Of a stretch of DNA of 64,000 bases, positions 42,739 to 51,792 are shown one piece after another. A program made the position numbers and the translations under genes. Position 1 is the stretch's first letter. Every line of letters starts with the position of its first letter. The notes beneath the pieces are model-generated. The model did no database searches. It was not told where the DNA came from and worked only from the letters and a program-made list of their open reading frames with translations. Origin of the DNA: Verrucomicrobiota bacterium (GTDB taxonomy: Bacteria > Verrucomicrobiota > Verrucomicrobiia > CAIQCK01); contig JACRJX010000008.1 of NCBI GenBank assembly GCA_016235595.1, positions 293,092-357,091 on the forward strand, written 5' to 3'.

Positions 42739-44679
42739 ATGATCACATCACGTCTGTTCCTCACTGCCTTCCTTGCGTTTTCCATCCTGACCATGACCGG
42801 CGGCGCCCCGGCTCGCTCCGCGCCGCCGAAGTCGCCGATTGACGCCGGGCGCGTCAAGGCGGTCGCGGCGATGCTGCCGGAACTGCCCGCGGGCCTCGGC
42901 CATCCCATCAGCGACCGCGCGTCGTGGGACAAGTTCGCGCGTGATGCGTCGTCCAAGAGCATCATCAAACGCGCGGAGGGCATCCTTTCCCAGCCTGTGC
43001 CGGAGCAGCCGGACGACCTCTATCTCGACTTCTCCCGCACGGGCAATCGCACCCACTGGCAGAAAGTCGCGTTCGAGCGGCGCCAGCGGCTGACGTGGCT
43101 CGTGCTGGCGGAGTGTCTGGAGAACAAAGGCCGCTTCCTGCCGAAAACGGAGGAACTCATCGCGGCGTTCTGCGGCGAGAAAACCTGGGTGATGCCGGCG
43201 CACGACCGACGGTTGAACAACTTCAACGGCAAATCCATTGACGTGGACCTCGCCTCCTCGGCGCTGGCGTGGAATCTCGCCACAACCGATTGGTTGCTCG
43301 GCGACAAGCTCACCGCCGCGACGCGGAAGTTGCTCCGGGAGAAAGTGCGCAAGTTTGTGATCGAGCCGTGTCTGGCGGCGTATCGCGGCACGGCACGGCC
43401 TGCCGGCTGGATGAAGACAACGAACAACTGGAACGCGGTCTGTCTGGCAGGCGTCACCGGCGCGGCGCTGGCGCTCGCGGACTCGCGCGAGGAACGAGCG
43501 CTGTTCGTCGCGGGGGCGGAGCACTTCACGAAGAACTTCCTCGCCGGGTTCACGCCCGACGGCTACTGCTCGGAGGGACTCGGTTACTGGGACTACGGAT
43601 TCGGCCATTACGTGTTGCTCAGTGAGACCGTGCGGCAAGCCACAGGCGGCCAGCTTGATATGTTTGCGCGGCCGGAGGCGAAGGCACCGGCGGAGTTTGG
43701 CGCGCGCATTCAAATCATCGGTGGCATCGCTCCGGCGTTCGCGGATTGCGGCATTACCGCGAAGCCGTCGCCGGAGATCATGTGGTTCGTCAATCGCCGC
43801 CTTGGGCTTGGGCTGCGCGCGTATGACAAATTCGATGCGGCGGACGATTCGTTTTCGAAACACTGGTTTGGGTGCCTGTTCGAGAAGGCCCTCTACAGTT
43901 TCCCGAACTCGGCTTCGCAGGCGAAGCCACACGCCGGCGGGAGCGCCTACGAACTGGGCCTGCGCACGTGGTTCGACAGCGCGGGCATCCTCATCGCGCG
44001 GCCCGCGCCCGACTCGGCCTGCCGGATGGGTGTCGCGCTCAAGGGCGGCCATAACGCGGAGCATCATAATCACAACGACGTCGGCAGCTACGTCGTGGTT
44101 GTCGGCAACCGCGCCGTGCTGCTCGATCCCGGCGCTGAGACGTACACGGCTCGCACGTTCAGCAAGGACCGCTACGTCAGCAAGCTGCTGAATTCGTTCG
44201 GCCATCCGGTGCCGTTGGTGGCCGGCAAACTCCAGCGCGAGGGCCGCGACGCGCAGGCGAAGGTGTTGCGGACGGATTTTACCGACCGCGCCGACACGCT
44301 CGCGCTCGACATCGCGTCGCCCTACCCGTGCCCCGAGCTGAAGCGGCTGGAGCGGACGTTCGTTTACTCGCGCGAAGGCGCCGGTTCGTTGACGGTGACG
44401 GACTCGGTGCAGTTCGCCAGCCCGCAGACGTTCGGCACGGCGTTGCTTACGCTCGGCAAGTGGGAGCGCAATGACGATGGCAGCCTGTGTGTGCGCGACG
44501 GCGACGAAGCCGTGCGCGTCGAGATCAAGGTGAAGGGCGGAGAGGTCGCCGTGCAGGCCGAGGAGATTCACGAGGACGCGCCCGTGAAGCCGACGCGCAT
44601 CGGCATCAACTTCACACAGCCCGTGACGGAGGCAACCGTCACGCTTAGAATTACGCCCACCGGAAAATCCAAGCCATGA
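42739..44679 (+). CDS. Secreted heparinase II/III-family polysaccharide lyase
   Basis: A 646-residue exported protein: signal peptide (MITSRLFLTAFLAFSILTM..., cut near ARSAP), an alpha/alpha-toroid with MKTTNNWNAVCLAG and CSEGLGYWDYGFGHYVLL (Tyr and His of the catalytic face), then a beta-sandwich with HHNHNDVGSYVVVVGNRAVLLDPG, the Heparinase_II_III signature. Family members cleave heparin, heparan sulfate, alginate or similar uronic-acid polymers by elimination. I start at 42739, where the signal peptide begins. The stop overlaps the next ATG (ATGA). It is the main candidate for the depolymerase of this cluster; the exact substrate is unknown. Confidence 0.88.
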   Translation: MITSRLFLTAFLAFSILTMTGGAPARSAPPKSPIDAGRVKAVAAMLPELPAGLGHPISDRASWDKFARDASSKSIIKRAEGILSQPVPEQPDDLYLDFSRTGNRTHWQKVAFERRQRLTWLVLAECLENKGRFLPKTEELIAAFCGEKTWVMPAHDRRLNNFNGKSIDVDLASSALAWNLATTDWLLGDKLTAATRKLLREKVRKFVIEPCLAAYRGTARPAGWMKTTNNWNAVCLAGVTGAALALADSREERALFVAGAEHFTKNFLAGFTPDGYCSEGLGYWDYGFGHYVLLSETVRQATGGQLDMFARPEAKAPAEFGARIQIIGGIAPAFADCGITAKPSPEIMWFVNRRLGLGLRAYDKFDAADDSFSKHWFGCLFEKALYSFPNSASQAKPHAGGSAYELGLRTWFDSAGILIARPAPDSACRMGVALKGGHNAEHHNHNDVGSYVVVVGNRAVLLDPGAETYTARTFSKDRYVSKLLNSFGHPVPLVAGKLQREGRDAQAKVLRTDFTDRADTLALDIASPYPCPELKRLERTFVYSREGAGSLTVTDSVQFASPQTFGTALLTLGKWERNDDGSLCVRDGDEAVRVEIKVKGGEVAVQAEEIHEDAPVKPTRIGINFTQPVTEATVTLRITPTGKSKP

Positions 44680-46433
44680 AAGTGATTTCAACGCTGATCT
44701 GTTCGCTCCTGGCCGCAAGCACCGTCGCCACCGCTGCTGGCGAATGGAATCCGCGTGAGAAGTTCCTCCGGTCGCTCGTGGAGGATGTGCCGGCGATTCT
44801 CAAAAGCCAGAACCGCCAGACAGGCCGTTTCGGCAGCGAGCCGTGGATTTGTACGGACCAGAACCCTGTTTTCCCGCTCGCCGCGGCGTGGGCCATCGAA
44901 GACAAGTCGAATCCCCACTACCACAACGCCGAGGTTCTGGAAGCGGTCATGAAAGCCGGCGACGCGCTCGTGGCCGACCAGGATAAGAACGGCATGTGGA
45001 CGTTCCGCAAGAAGGACCACTCGACTTGGGGCCAGATCCTGATGCCGTGGACTTACAGCCGTTGGATTCGCGCGTTCGCGCTGATCAAGGACTCGATGCC
45101 CGCCGAGCGACGACAATACTGGGAGAAGGGCCTGCTGCTCGGTTTCAGCAACATTTCAAAAGGCTGCCTGGGCCAGGTCCATAACATTCCCAGCCATCAC
45201 GCGATGGCACTCTACTGTGCCGGGCTTTGTTTCAACCGCGACGACTGGAAGCAGCAGGCGCGAGCGTTCATGGCGAAGGTGGTTGCGGCGCAAACACCCG
45301 GCGGCTGGTGGGTCGAGCACAGCGGACCGGTTGTTGCCTACAACTTCGTCTATAGCGAGGCTCTCGGTGTTTACTACGCAATGTCGCGCGACGCGAGCGT
45401 GCTGGAGGCGTTGCGGCGCGCGGCCGTTTTCCACGGGACGTTTGTGTATCCCGACGGCTCCAACGTGGAAACGGTGGACGAACGCAACCCCTACGAGATC
45501 GGCACTGCGCACGGCAAGGTCGGGTTCACTTTCACCCCCGTGGAGCGCAACGTGGGATTCAGTTTTACGCCGGAGGGCCGCGGCTTCCTGCAACACCAGT
45601 TTCAGCTTCGTCAGTGGTCCGTCGCCGCCGATGAAGCCGCTTGTCATCTGCTTTACGGCCAACCGGGTCCCGCGGCACGGCTCGCCGCCGACAGCGACGA
45701 GCAACTCGCGGTCGTCGGCAACAACGAGGCGCTCGTGCTGCGCCGCAAGCCGTGGTTTATCTGCATGTCGGCGTTCATCTGCGATCAGTCCACGAGCCGT
45801 TGGATTCAGGACCGGCAGAACTTCGTCAGCATCTTTCACGACCGCACCGGCCTGATTGTCGGCGGCGGCAATACGAAGATGCAGCCGTTCTGGAGCAACT
45901 TCACCGTTGGCGATACGGCGCTCCTCCAGCACAAGCCCGGCGATGAAAACCCGAAGTTCAAGCCGAAGGACGGCTTGGTTCACCTTCCGTCAGCGGCGCG
46001 ATTGCGCACCGGGAAGGACGCGCCGGGCCTCGACCTGACTTACGGCGGCGAAGACTGCCACATCACTGCGCGGCCGAAGGACGACAGGACGTTGACGCTC
46101 GTTTGCGAGGTGAGCCGCAAATCCGACAAAGCCGTGGAAGCCCACATCGTTTTCCTGCCGCGCATCGGGACAAGCGTCACCTGCGCGTCCGGCAAGACGG
46201 TCAAGCTCGGCGAGGCCGCCTTCGACTGGGCCGCCGCTGACATCGGCGCGTGGTTTGAGCACGGCGGCGTCCGCGTCAGCGTCCCGACCGGCGCGCGGCT
46301 GGCGTGGCCGAAGAAACGCCACAGTCCCTACACCAAGGATGGCCGCAGCGGATTACATGACGCGCGGTTGGTGCTGTGCCTGCCATTTGCCGGCGTTTCG
46401 AAACACGAGATCACTCTGGAAATTGCGAAATGA
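44676..46433 (+). CDS. Secreted toroid-like protein of unknown function
   Basis: A 585-residue exported protein with signal peptide MKVISTLICSLLAASTVATAA. The N-terminal two thirds have Trp/His-rich helical repeats (FGSEPWICTDQN, WTYSRWIRAFAL, HNIPSHHAMALYCAGL, HSGPVVAYNFVYSEALG) consistent with an alpha/alpha-toroid; the C-terminal third (from about 370) is beta-rich, like the sandwich domain of PL8/12/15/21-type lyases. I cannot place it in a named family. Coupling by ATGA to the heparinase-like gene and to the following GGT suggests a partner lyase or hydrolase. Confidence 0.75.
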   Translation: MKVISTLICSLLAASTVATAAGEWNPREKFLRSLVEDVPAILKSQNRQTGRFGSEPWICTDQNPVFPLAAAWAIEDKSNPHYHNAEVLEAVMKAGDALVADQDKNGMWTFRKKDHSTWGQILMPWTYSRWIRAFALIKDSMPAERRQYWEKGLLLGFSNISKGCLGQVHNIPSHHAMALYCAGLCFNRDDWKQQARAFMAKVVAAQTPGGWWVEHSGPVVAYNFVYSEALGVYYAMSRDASVLEALRRAAVFHGTFVYPDGSNVETVDERNPYEIGTAHGKVGFTFTPVERNVGFSFTPEGRGFLQHQFQLRQWSVAADEAACHLLYGQPGPAARLAADSDEQLAVVGNNEALVLRRKPWFICMSAFICDQSTSRWIQDRQNFVSIFHDRTGLIVGGGNTKMQPFWSNFTVGDTALLQHKPGDENPKFKPKDGLVHLPSAARLRTGKDAPGLDLTYGGEDCHITARPKDDRTLTLVCEVSRKSDKAVEAHIVFLPRIGTSVTCASGKTVKLGEAAFDWAAADIGAWFEHGGVRVSVPTGARLAWPKKRHSPYTKDGRSGLHDARLVLCLPFAGVSKHEITLEIAK

Positions 46434-48097
46434 AAACGCGTCTGATTGTATGGCTGCTGGCAGTCACGACCTGTTTTGGCCAGACCGTTCAGCAGCGCGG
46501 CGTTGTGGCAACCGTTCATCCACTGGCGACTGACGCGGCCATCAACGCATTCAAACGCGGCGGCAATGCCATTGATGCCGCCGTGGCGGCGGCGCTGACC
46601 CTCGGCGTCGTGGACAGCCACAACTCCGGCATTGGCGGCGGTTGTTTCATGCTCATCCGGCTGGCGGACGGCCGGTTTGTGGCGATAGACGGTCGCGAGA
46701 TGGCGCCTGCGGCCGCCACGCGCGACATGTACGTGCACGACGGCAAGGCCGACACCCAATTGAGCCAGACCGGGCCGTTGGCGAGTGCCACGCCGGGGGC
46801 GCTCGCCGCTCACGCCGCGGCAATCGAGCGTCATGGCCGCCTGCGATTGAAAGACCACTTGCTCGCCGCCGCGGAGATCGCCGAGAAGGGCTTCACCATT
46901 GACGACAAATCTGCGGGACGGTTTAAGAACTACGCGCCAGTTTTCGCGCGATTCGACGGCTCGCGCGCCGTGTTTCTGAAATCCGACGGCCAGCCGTATG
47001 CGGAGGGCGAGACGCTCAAGCAACCCGATCTGGCGCGGACTTATCGTGCCATCGCCCGGCAGGGCACCGGCTGGTTCTACGGCGGCCCATTTGCGCAAAC
47101 TGTGGGCGATTGGATGAAAAAGAACGGCGGTATCCTGACGGCGGCTGATTTCCAGAACTATCGCATCAAACTCCGCGAGCCGATCACAATGACCTATCGC
47201 GGTTTCACCGTGGTCACGTTTCCGCCGCCCAGCTCCGGCGGAGTGCATGTGGCGCAGATGCTCAACATCCTTCAGTCGTTCGATCTCAAATCGCTCGGCC
47301 ACAATTCACCCGACATGATCCACGTCGTCATCGAGGCCATGAAACTCGCGTTTGCCGACCGTGCCTATTGGCTGGGCGACCCGGATTTCACAAGAGTGCC
47401 GCGTGGTCTCATCAGCCCGGCCTATGCGAAGACATTGGCCGCCCGTATCCGCATGGACCGCGCCTCGGTCGTGGCCGGCCACGGCACGCCGGAGAACGCC
47501 ACGGACGACGTGTTCGGCAAACACACCACGCATCTTTCGACCGCCGACGCCGAAGGAAACTGGGTTGCGTGCACCACGACCGTTAACAACACCTTCGGTT
47601 CGAAGGTGATCGTGCCCGGCACGGGTGTTGTGCTGAACAACCAGATGGATGATTTCTCGATTCAGCCCGGCGTGCCCAATTCGGCCAAGCTCATCGGCGC
47701 CGAGGCCAACGCCATCGCTCCTCTCAAACGGCCGCTCTCCAGCATGAGTCCCACCATCGTGCTCAAGGACGGCCAGCCCATCCTCGCCATCGGCGCGGCG
47801 GGCGGGCCGACGATCATCAGCCAGACGCTGATCGGGCTGATCGGCGTCCTCGATTTCGGACTGGGTGTGGACGCCGCGCTGGCCAGTGCTCGCTTTCATC
47901 ATCAATGGAGTCCCGACGAGGTCAGGGTCGAGCGCGCGCTCGCTTCTGCTGTGCGCGATGAGTTGCGCCGGCGCGGCCACAAACTGACCGAGGTCAACAC
48001 GCTCGGCGTCAGCCAGGCCGTCGCCCGCGATCCCGCGACCGGTCGTTTCAGCGGGGCGCACGATCCGCGCGTGGCCGGCAAGGCCGCTGTCTGGTAA
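46430..48097 (+). CDS. ggt: Gamma-glutamyltransferase
   Basis: An exported N-terminal-nucleophile hydrolase of 555 residues that self-cleaves and transfers or hydrolyses gamma-glutamyl groups, classically of glutathione, in the periplasm. Signal peptide MKTRLIVWLLAVTTCFG; GGNAIDAAVAAALTLGVV is the family N-terminal motif; the self-processing and catalytic Thr366 lies in KHTTHLSTAD; RPLSSMSPTIV and GAAGGPTII are the substrate-binding and oxyanion motifs. The start is the ATG overlapping the previous stop (ATGA). Its place within a glycan cluster is unusual; a gamma-glutamylated or peptide-linked substrate is conceivable but unproven. Confidence 0.93.
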   Translation: MKTRLIVWLLAVTTCFGQTVQQRGVVATVHPLATDAAINAFKRGGNAIDAAVAAALTLGVVDSHNSGIGGGCFMLIRLADGRFVAIDGREMAPAAATRDMYVHDGKADTQLSQTGPLASATPGALAAHAAAIERHGRLRLKDHLLAAAEIAEKGFTIDDKSAGRFKNYAPVFARFDGSRAVFLKSDGQPYAEGETLKQPDLARTYRAIARQGTGWFYGGPFAQTVGDWMKKNGGILTAADFQNYRIKLREPITMTYRGFTVVTFPPPSSGGVHVAQMLNILQSFDLKSLGHNSPDMIHVVIEAMKLAFADRAYWLGDPDFTRVPRGLISPAYAKTLAARIRMDRASVVAGHGTPENATDDVFGKHTTHLSTADAEGNWVACTTTVNNTFGSKVIVPGTGVVLNNQMDDFSIQPGVPNSAKLIGAEANAIAPLKRPLSSMSPTIVLKDGQPILAIGAAGGPTIISQTLIGLIGVLDFGLGVDAALASARFHHQWSPDEVRVERALASAVRDELRRRGHKLTEVNTLGVSQAVARDPATGRFSGAHDPRVAGKAAVW

Positions 48098-48119
48098 GCG
48101 ATGAACGAACGGCGTCATC

Positions 48120-48179
48120 ATGAACATGCTTCCCCGCCATCTCGACGCAAACGAAATCACTCTGGAGATCACAAAATGA
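48120..48179 (+). pseudogene. 19-codon frame resembling the 3' end of the toroid-like gene
   Basis: A short frame (MNMLPRHLDANEITLEITK) ends in the ATGA that starts the GHL10 gene. Its last residues, NEITLEITK, match the ending KHEITLEIAK of the toroid-like protein, and the surrounding DNA is about 80 percent identical over 40 bases. It looks like a remnant of a duplicated gene end left ahead of the GHL10 gene. It might now serve only for translational coupling. Confidence 0.5.
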
Positions 48180-49873
48180 AAACGTATCTGCTGACACTGC
48201 TGCTCGCCACCTCGGCTTGCTTTGCCGAGTCCCTTCAACATCGCGGCATCTGGCTGCACCCGGATCAATACAAGACTCCGCAGCTCGCCGAGGAGTGGAT
48301 CGGCAAGATCTCCGCGGCGCATCTCAACACCATCTACCCGCTGATCTGGCATCGTGGCGGCACGGCGTGGTTCAAGAGCAAGCTCTCGCCGATGGCTGCC
48401 GACGTGCCGGAGGGCTTCGACCCGCTCGGCAATCTCGTGAAACTCGCCCACGCGCGCGGCATCGCAGTGCATGCGTGGTTCGTCAACGGCAGCTATGGAG
48501 GCCCCGCGACAAACGGACTGTTCACGCTGCATCCGGACTGGCAATTGCAGGGCGAGAAAGGCGGCGATGCGTGGTATGACCTCGGCAAGCCCGCTGTCCG
48601 CAATTTCCAGCGCGACTTGATGCTGGAGTGCCTGAAGAACTACGACGTGGACGGCCTGCACTTCGATTACATCCGCTACTCCGGCCAAGTCACCTGTTAC
48701 TGCGACCACTGCCAGCACGAGTTCGCCGGGAAATACGGCTTCCGGCCGATGAACCGCTCCGAGGATCGCTTCCCCGCGTTGCTCGACATCGGGGCAAATC
48801 CGCTCGGCAAGCCGACAACCGCCAAAGTGCTCGCGACGTTCGATCACGGCGTGCCGGCCATCACCGTCAACCGGCTCGACGCGGGCGAAGCCGTGCTGGT
48901 GAACTGGCAGGCCGCAGGAAACTCCTGCCTGGCGTTGGACAACTTCGTGAAGGACACGCTGGAGAGATTTGGTGCGAAGCCAAAGAACACGTATCAACTC
49001 CACACGACGCAGACGGCGGCGAAGTATCAGCCGACCGGGCAGGAGAAGGCGCGGGTCTGGCTGAAGGGACTTGGTTTCTCAGCGAAGCTGATTGATGAAA
49101 GCGCGCTGGCGAAGATCCCGAAGGGCGCGACCGTCGTGCTGGCCGGCCAATATCTCGTGGGCGAAGAGACGGCGAAATGGCTGGAGAGTTTCGTGCGCGC
49201 CGGTGGCCATTGCCTGTTCGTGGATGGCCCGGTGTTCGCCATCAAACAGGAATCGTTGCAGCGCGTGGTCGGGATGCGCGGGACGGCGCCCTTTTTCCAC
49301 GACTGGAAAGTCATCTCGCCAGCGCCCGACCAGGACGTGTTGAAAGCGGGGCCGCCGGTGGACGCCGCCAAGGAACGCCAGCGGATGGAGAAGTGGGTGG
49401 AGTATCGCACGTGGACCGTGACCGAACTGGTGCGCGCGGTTTACAAAGGAGCGAAGAAGATCAAGCCGCGCGCGTGGGTCAATGCCGCGGTCTTCTATAA
49501 GAAGGACTCAGCCGACAAGGTCTGCCAGGATTGGTATGGCTGGCTGCGCGAAGGCTGCATCGACTACGTGCTGCCGATGGCCTACACGGAGAAGAACGAA
49601 CAACTGGCGCAGGCGTTCGCGGAGTGGCGCGCGGCCGACCCGCAGATGGAGCGGATCATCCCCGGCCTCAGCATCTATTCGCGCCAGGAGGGCAAGGCCG
49701 TCCCGCGTGACTTGGCCTTGGTGCGCTCGCAACTCGACATGTGCCGCGACAACGCGACCCACGGGAATTTGTTCTTCTCGCTCGCTTTTCTGAACGACGA
49801 GCTGATTAAGATGCTTTCGTCCGGGCCGTATGCCGAACCGGCGAAGCCCTGGTATCCGAAGCGCCGCAAATGA
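48176..49873 (+). CDS. Secreted GHL10/DUF187 glycosidase-like protein with inserted domain
   Basis: A 565-residue exported protein with signal peptide MKTYLLTLLLATSACFA. The N-terminal barrel half (about 20-205) opens LQHRGIWLHP and contains DGLHFDYIRYSG, the DUF187/GHL10 signature with acidic strand ends; the C-terminal half (about 395-550) contains GCIDYVLPMAYTE. Between them (about 210-390) is an insert with LATFDHGVPAITV, GATVVLAGQYLVGEET and RAGGHCLFVDGPVF, reminiscent of the glutamine-amidotransferase-like fold seen in some glycosidases. It ends in PKRRK. Probably a glycoside hydrolase of the cluster; the substrate is unknown. It is convergent with the ABC genes, 4 bases apart. Confidence 0.83.
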   Translation: MKTYLLTLLLATSACFAESLQHRGIWLHPDQYKTPQLAEEWIGKISAAHLNTIYPLIWHRGGTAWFKSKLSPMAADVPEGFDPLGNLVKLAHARGIAVHAWFVNGSYGGPATNGLFTLHPDWQLQGEKGGDAWYDLGKPAVRNFQRDLMLECLKNYDVDGLHFDYIRYSGQVTCYCDHCQHEFAGKYGFRPMNRSEDRFPALLDIGANPLGKPTTAKVLATFDHGVPAITVNRLDAGEAVLVNWQAAGNSCLALDNFVKDTLERFGAKPKNTYQLHTTQTAAKYQPTGQEKARVWLKGLGFSAKLIDESALAKIPKGATVVLAGQYLVGEETAKWLESFVRAGGHCLFVDGPVFAIKQESLQRVVGMRGTAPFFHDWKVISPAPDQDVLKAGPPVDAAKERQRMEKWVEYRTWTVTELVRAVYKGAKKIKPRAWVNAAVFYKKDSADKVCQDWYGWLREGCIDYVLPMAYTEKNEQLAQAFAEWRAADPQMERIIPGLSIYSRQEGKAVPRDLALVRSQLDMCRDNATHGNLFFSLAFLNDELIKMLSSGPYAEPAKPWYPKRRK

Positions 49874-49877
49874 CGGC

Positions 49878-50546
49878 TTAGCCGCCGGTCAATCTGCCGT
49901 TTTCCATGTGCAGCGCGCGGTGTGAAACCTGCGCGGCCTTCGGGTCGTGGGTGACCAGCAGCACCGCGCCGCCTTCCTTCGCAAATCCGCCGAGGCAGTC
50001 GAGCACCAACCGGCCATTCTCTTCATCGAGATTCCCGGTCGGCTCGTCGGCCAACAGCAGCTTTGGCCGGTTCAGCAGCGCGCGGGCGAGCGCCACGCGC
50101 TGGCGTTCGCCGGTGCTCAACTCGGACGGCACGTGGCTCTCGCGGCTGGCGAGACCGAAACGCCCGATCAGCTCGCACGCCCGATCCTTCGCGTCAGCGG
50201 ATTGGGAGGCGAGCGCGGCGGTCAAAACGTTGTCCAGCACGTTAAGGTAATGCACGAGATGGAATTGCTGGAACACAAACCCGATGTGCGTGGCGCGGAA
50301 CGCGGCCCGGTCGTCGGCCGGCAACTTGTAGGGTTCCTCTCCCGTGACGACGACAGTACCGCTGTCCGGCTGCATCAGGACGCCGGCAGCCATCAGCAAC
50401 GTGGTCTTGCCGCTGCCGCTCGGTCCCTGCACCGCCACAAACTCGCCCGCGCCGATCCGCAGCGAGACGCTCTCCACCGCCCGCACCACGCCGTCGGGCC
50501 GGCGGAAATGTTTCTGAACGTCGCGCAGTTCGAGGATGGTTTCCAT
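49878..50546 (-). CDS. LolD/MacB-type ABC transporter ATP-binding protein
   Basis: ATPase of 222 residues with Walker A GPSGSGKTT, Q-loop FVFQQFHLVHYL, signature LSTGERQRVALARAL, Walker B LLLADEPTGNLD and the switch His in LVTHD. The VFQQFHL and DEPTGNLD motifs place it in the LolD/MacB/FtsE group that powers FtsX-like permeases by mechanotransmission. The start is ATG at 50546; a GTG at 50552 overlaps the permease stop (GTGA) and may be used instead. It is last in a three-gene minus-strand operon. Confidence 0.95.
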   Translation of the reverse strand: METILELRDVQKHFRRPDGVVRAVESVSLRIGAGEFVAVQGPSGSGKTTLLMAAGVLMQPDSGTVVVTGEEPYKLPADDRAAFRATHIGFVFQQFHLVHYLNVLDNVLTAALASQSADAKDRACELIGRFGLASRESHVPSELSTGERQRVALARALLNRPKLLLADEPTGNLDEENGRLVLDCLGGFAKEGGAVLLVTHDPKAAQVSHRALHMENGRLTGG

Positions 50547-50548
50547 GC

Positions 50549-51787
50549 TCACTCCTGCCTCAGGATGTCGGCTGGGTCCTGTTGCGCGGCCAGCAGCGCC
50601 GGAACCCAGCTCGCCAGTGCCGCCAGCAAGGGCGCGCCGGCGAGCACCGCAGCCAGCAAGGGCGCGTCAAACTCCATGCCCGCAATCGCCGCCTGCCCGG
50701 CCGCGTAGCCCAGGCACGCGCCCGCCACGCCCATCGCCATTGCCCGGCCCAGGAACAACCAGAGGATTTGCCGCGCCCGCACGCCGAGCGCCCGCAGCAC
50801 GCCGATTTCGCCGCGCCGCTCGCGCACATTCGCCAGCGCGAGAAAACCGATCCAGACCGCACAACCGATCACGACCAGCGGCACGAGCACCGCCGCAAAC
50901 GATTCGCGCTCGCTCCGCAGCCGCGCGCGCCCCTGCTTCTCGCGCTCGATAGCCGCCTCCGCCTCGGCCGAAGCGCGACGCCGCGCCTCGGCGCGCGCGA
51001 TGGCTTGCGAGGCAAACTCGATCACCTGCGTGTCTGGAAGAATCTTCTCGATCTCGGCGCGGATGAGGGGCAGACGGGAGTCCGCGCATGTGCAATCCAG
51101 CGCCAGGATGCCGTTGATCAACCCTTCCTTGCCCAGCATCGCCTGCGCTTCGGCGAGGTTGATCCACACCGTGATGTCGTCCTTGGTGCCGCGCTCCTCG
51201 TTGAGCTTCGCGACGGTGAACTCGCGCCCCATCAGCCGGGTCTTGTCGCCCGGTTTGAGCTTCAGGCTTTGGTGCAGTTCGGAACCGAGGACGATCGTGC
51301 CGGCCTGCACCGGTTGCAGCAACGGTTTCTGGCGCGCGCTGTGCAAATAAACCTCGCCGCGCACACCCATCAACAGGATCGTGCGTCCCGTCTCCGGCCA
51401 CTTCACCTTTTGTTGAAGGCTGGGCAGGATGTGGTTGATGGTGGCGACGCGGCTTTTCGCGAGGCGCGTGGCGAATTCCTCCGGCATGTATTTCGAGGCG
51501 TAATCCTCGGCATAGAGGTCGCTGAGCTTCTGGTCCTTCGGCAGAATCAGGACGTTGAAACCGAGCTTGAGCGTGATGCGGCGGTAATCATCCGCCAGCA
51601 ATTCCATCTTTTCCCGTGTCTCGGCTTGTTTGGCGGCGATGATCTGTTCGGTGCGCCGGTCATGCTGGCGCAGGCTGGTCAGCGATCCAACGAGGCAGCC
51701 CACCGCCGCCAGCACCGAGAGCACGCCGAGAGCAAAGCTCAGTTTGCGGAACAAAATCTCGCGGATGATGAGCCGGCCGATGTTCAT
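50549..51787 (-). CDS. FtsX/MacB-like ABC transporter permease
   Basis: A 412-residue permease: one N-terminal helix (about 15-36), a large periplasmic domain (40-300) and three C-terminal helices (about 308-328, 348-372, 378-400), the FtsX/MacB/LolE topology. NVRERRGEIGVLRALGVRA is the cytoplasmic FtsX coupling loop. The periplasmic domain has an unusual Cys232-Thr-Cys234 motif in LDCTCADSR, and a Glu/Arg-rich coiled coil (AEARRRASAEAEAAIERE). It lies between its ATPase and a Cys-containing exported protein, suggesting a three-part machine. Cargo unknown. Confidence 0.9.
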   Translation of the reverse strand: MNIGRLIIREILFRKLSFALGVLSVLAAVGCLVGSLTSLRQHDRRTEQIIAAKQAETREKMELLADDYRRITLKLGFNVLILPKDQKLSDLYAEDYASKYMPEEFATRLAKSRVATINHILPSLQQKVKWPETGRTILLMGVRGEVYLHSARQKPLLQPVQAGTIVLGSELHQSLKLKPGDKTRLMGREFTVAKLNEERGTKDDITVWINLAEAQAMLGKEGLINGILALDCTCADSRLPLIRAEIEKILPDTQVIEFASQAIARAEARRRASAEAEAAIEREKQGRARLRSERESFAAVLVPLVVIGCAVWIGFLALANVRERRGEIGVLRALGVRARQILWLFLGRAMAMGVAGACLGYAAGQAAIAGMEFDAPLLAAVLAGAPLLAALASWVPALLAAQQDPADILRQE

Positions 51788-51792
51788 GGATA

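Noticed and set aside
42748-44718. 656-codon minus-strand frame opposite the heparinase-like gene
   Set aside because: Arg- and Leu-rich composition with no motif; sense strand has signal peptide and lyase signatures.
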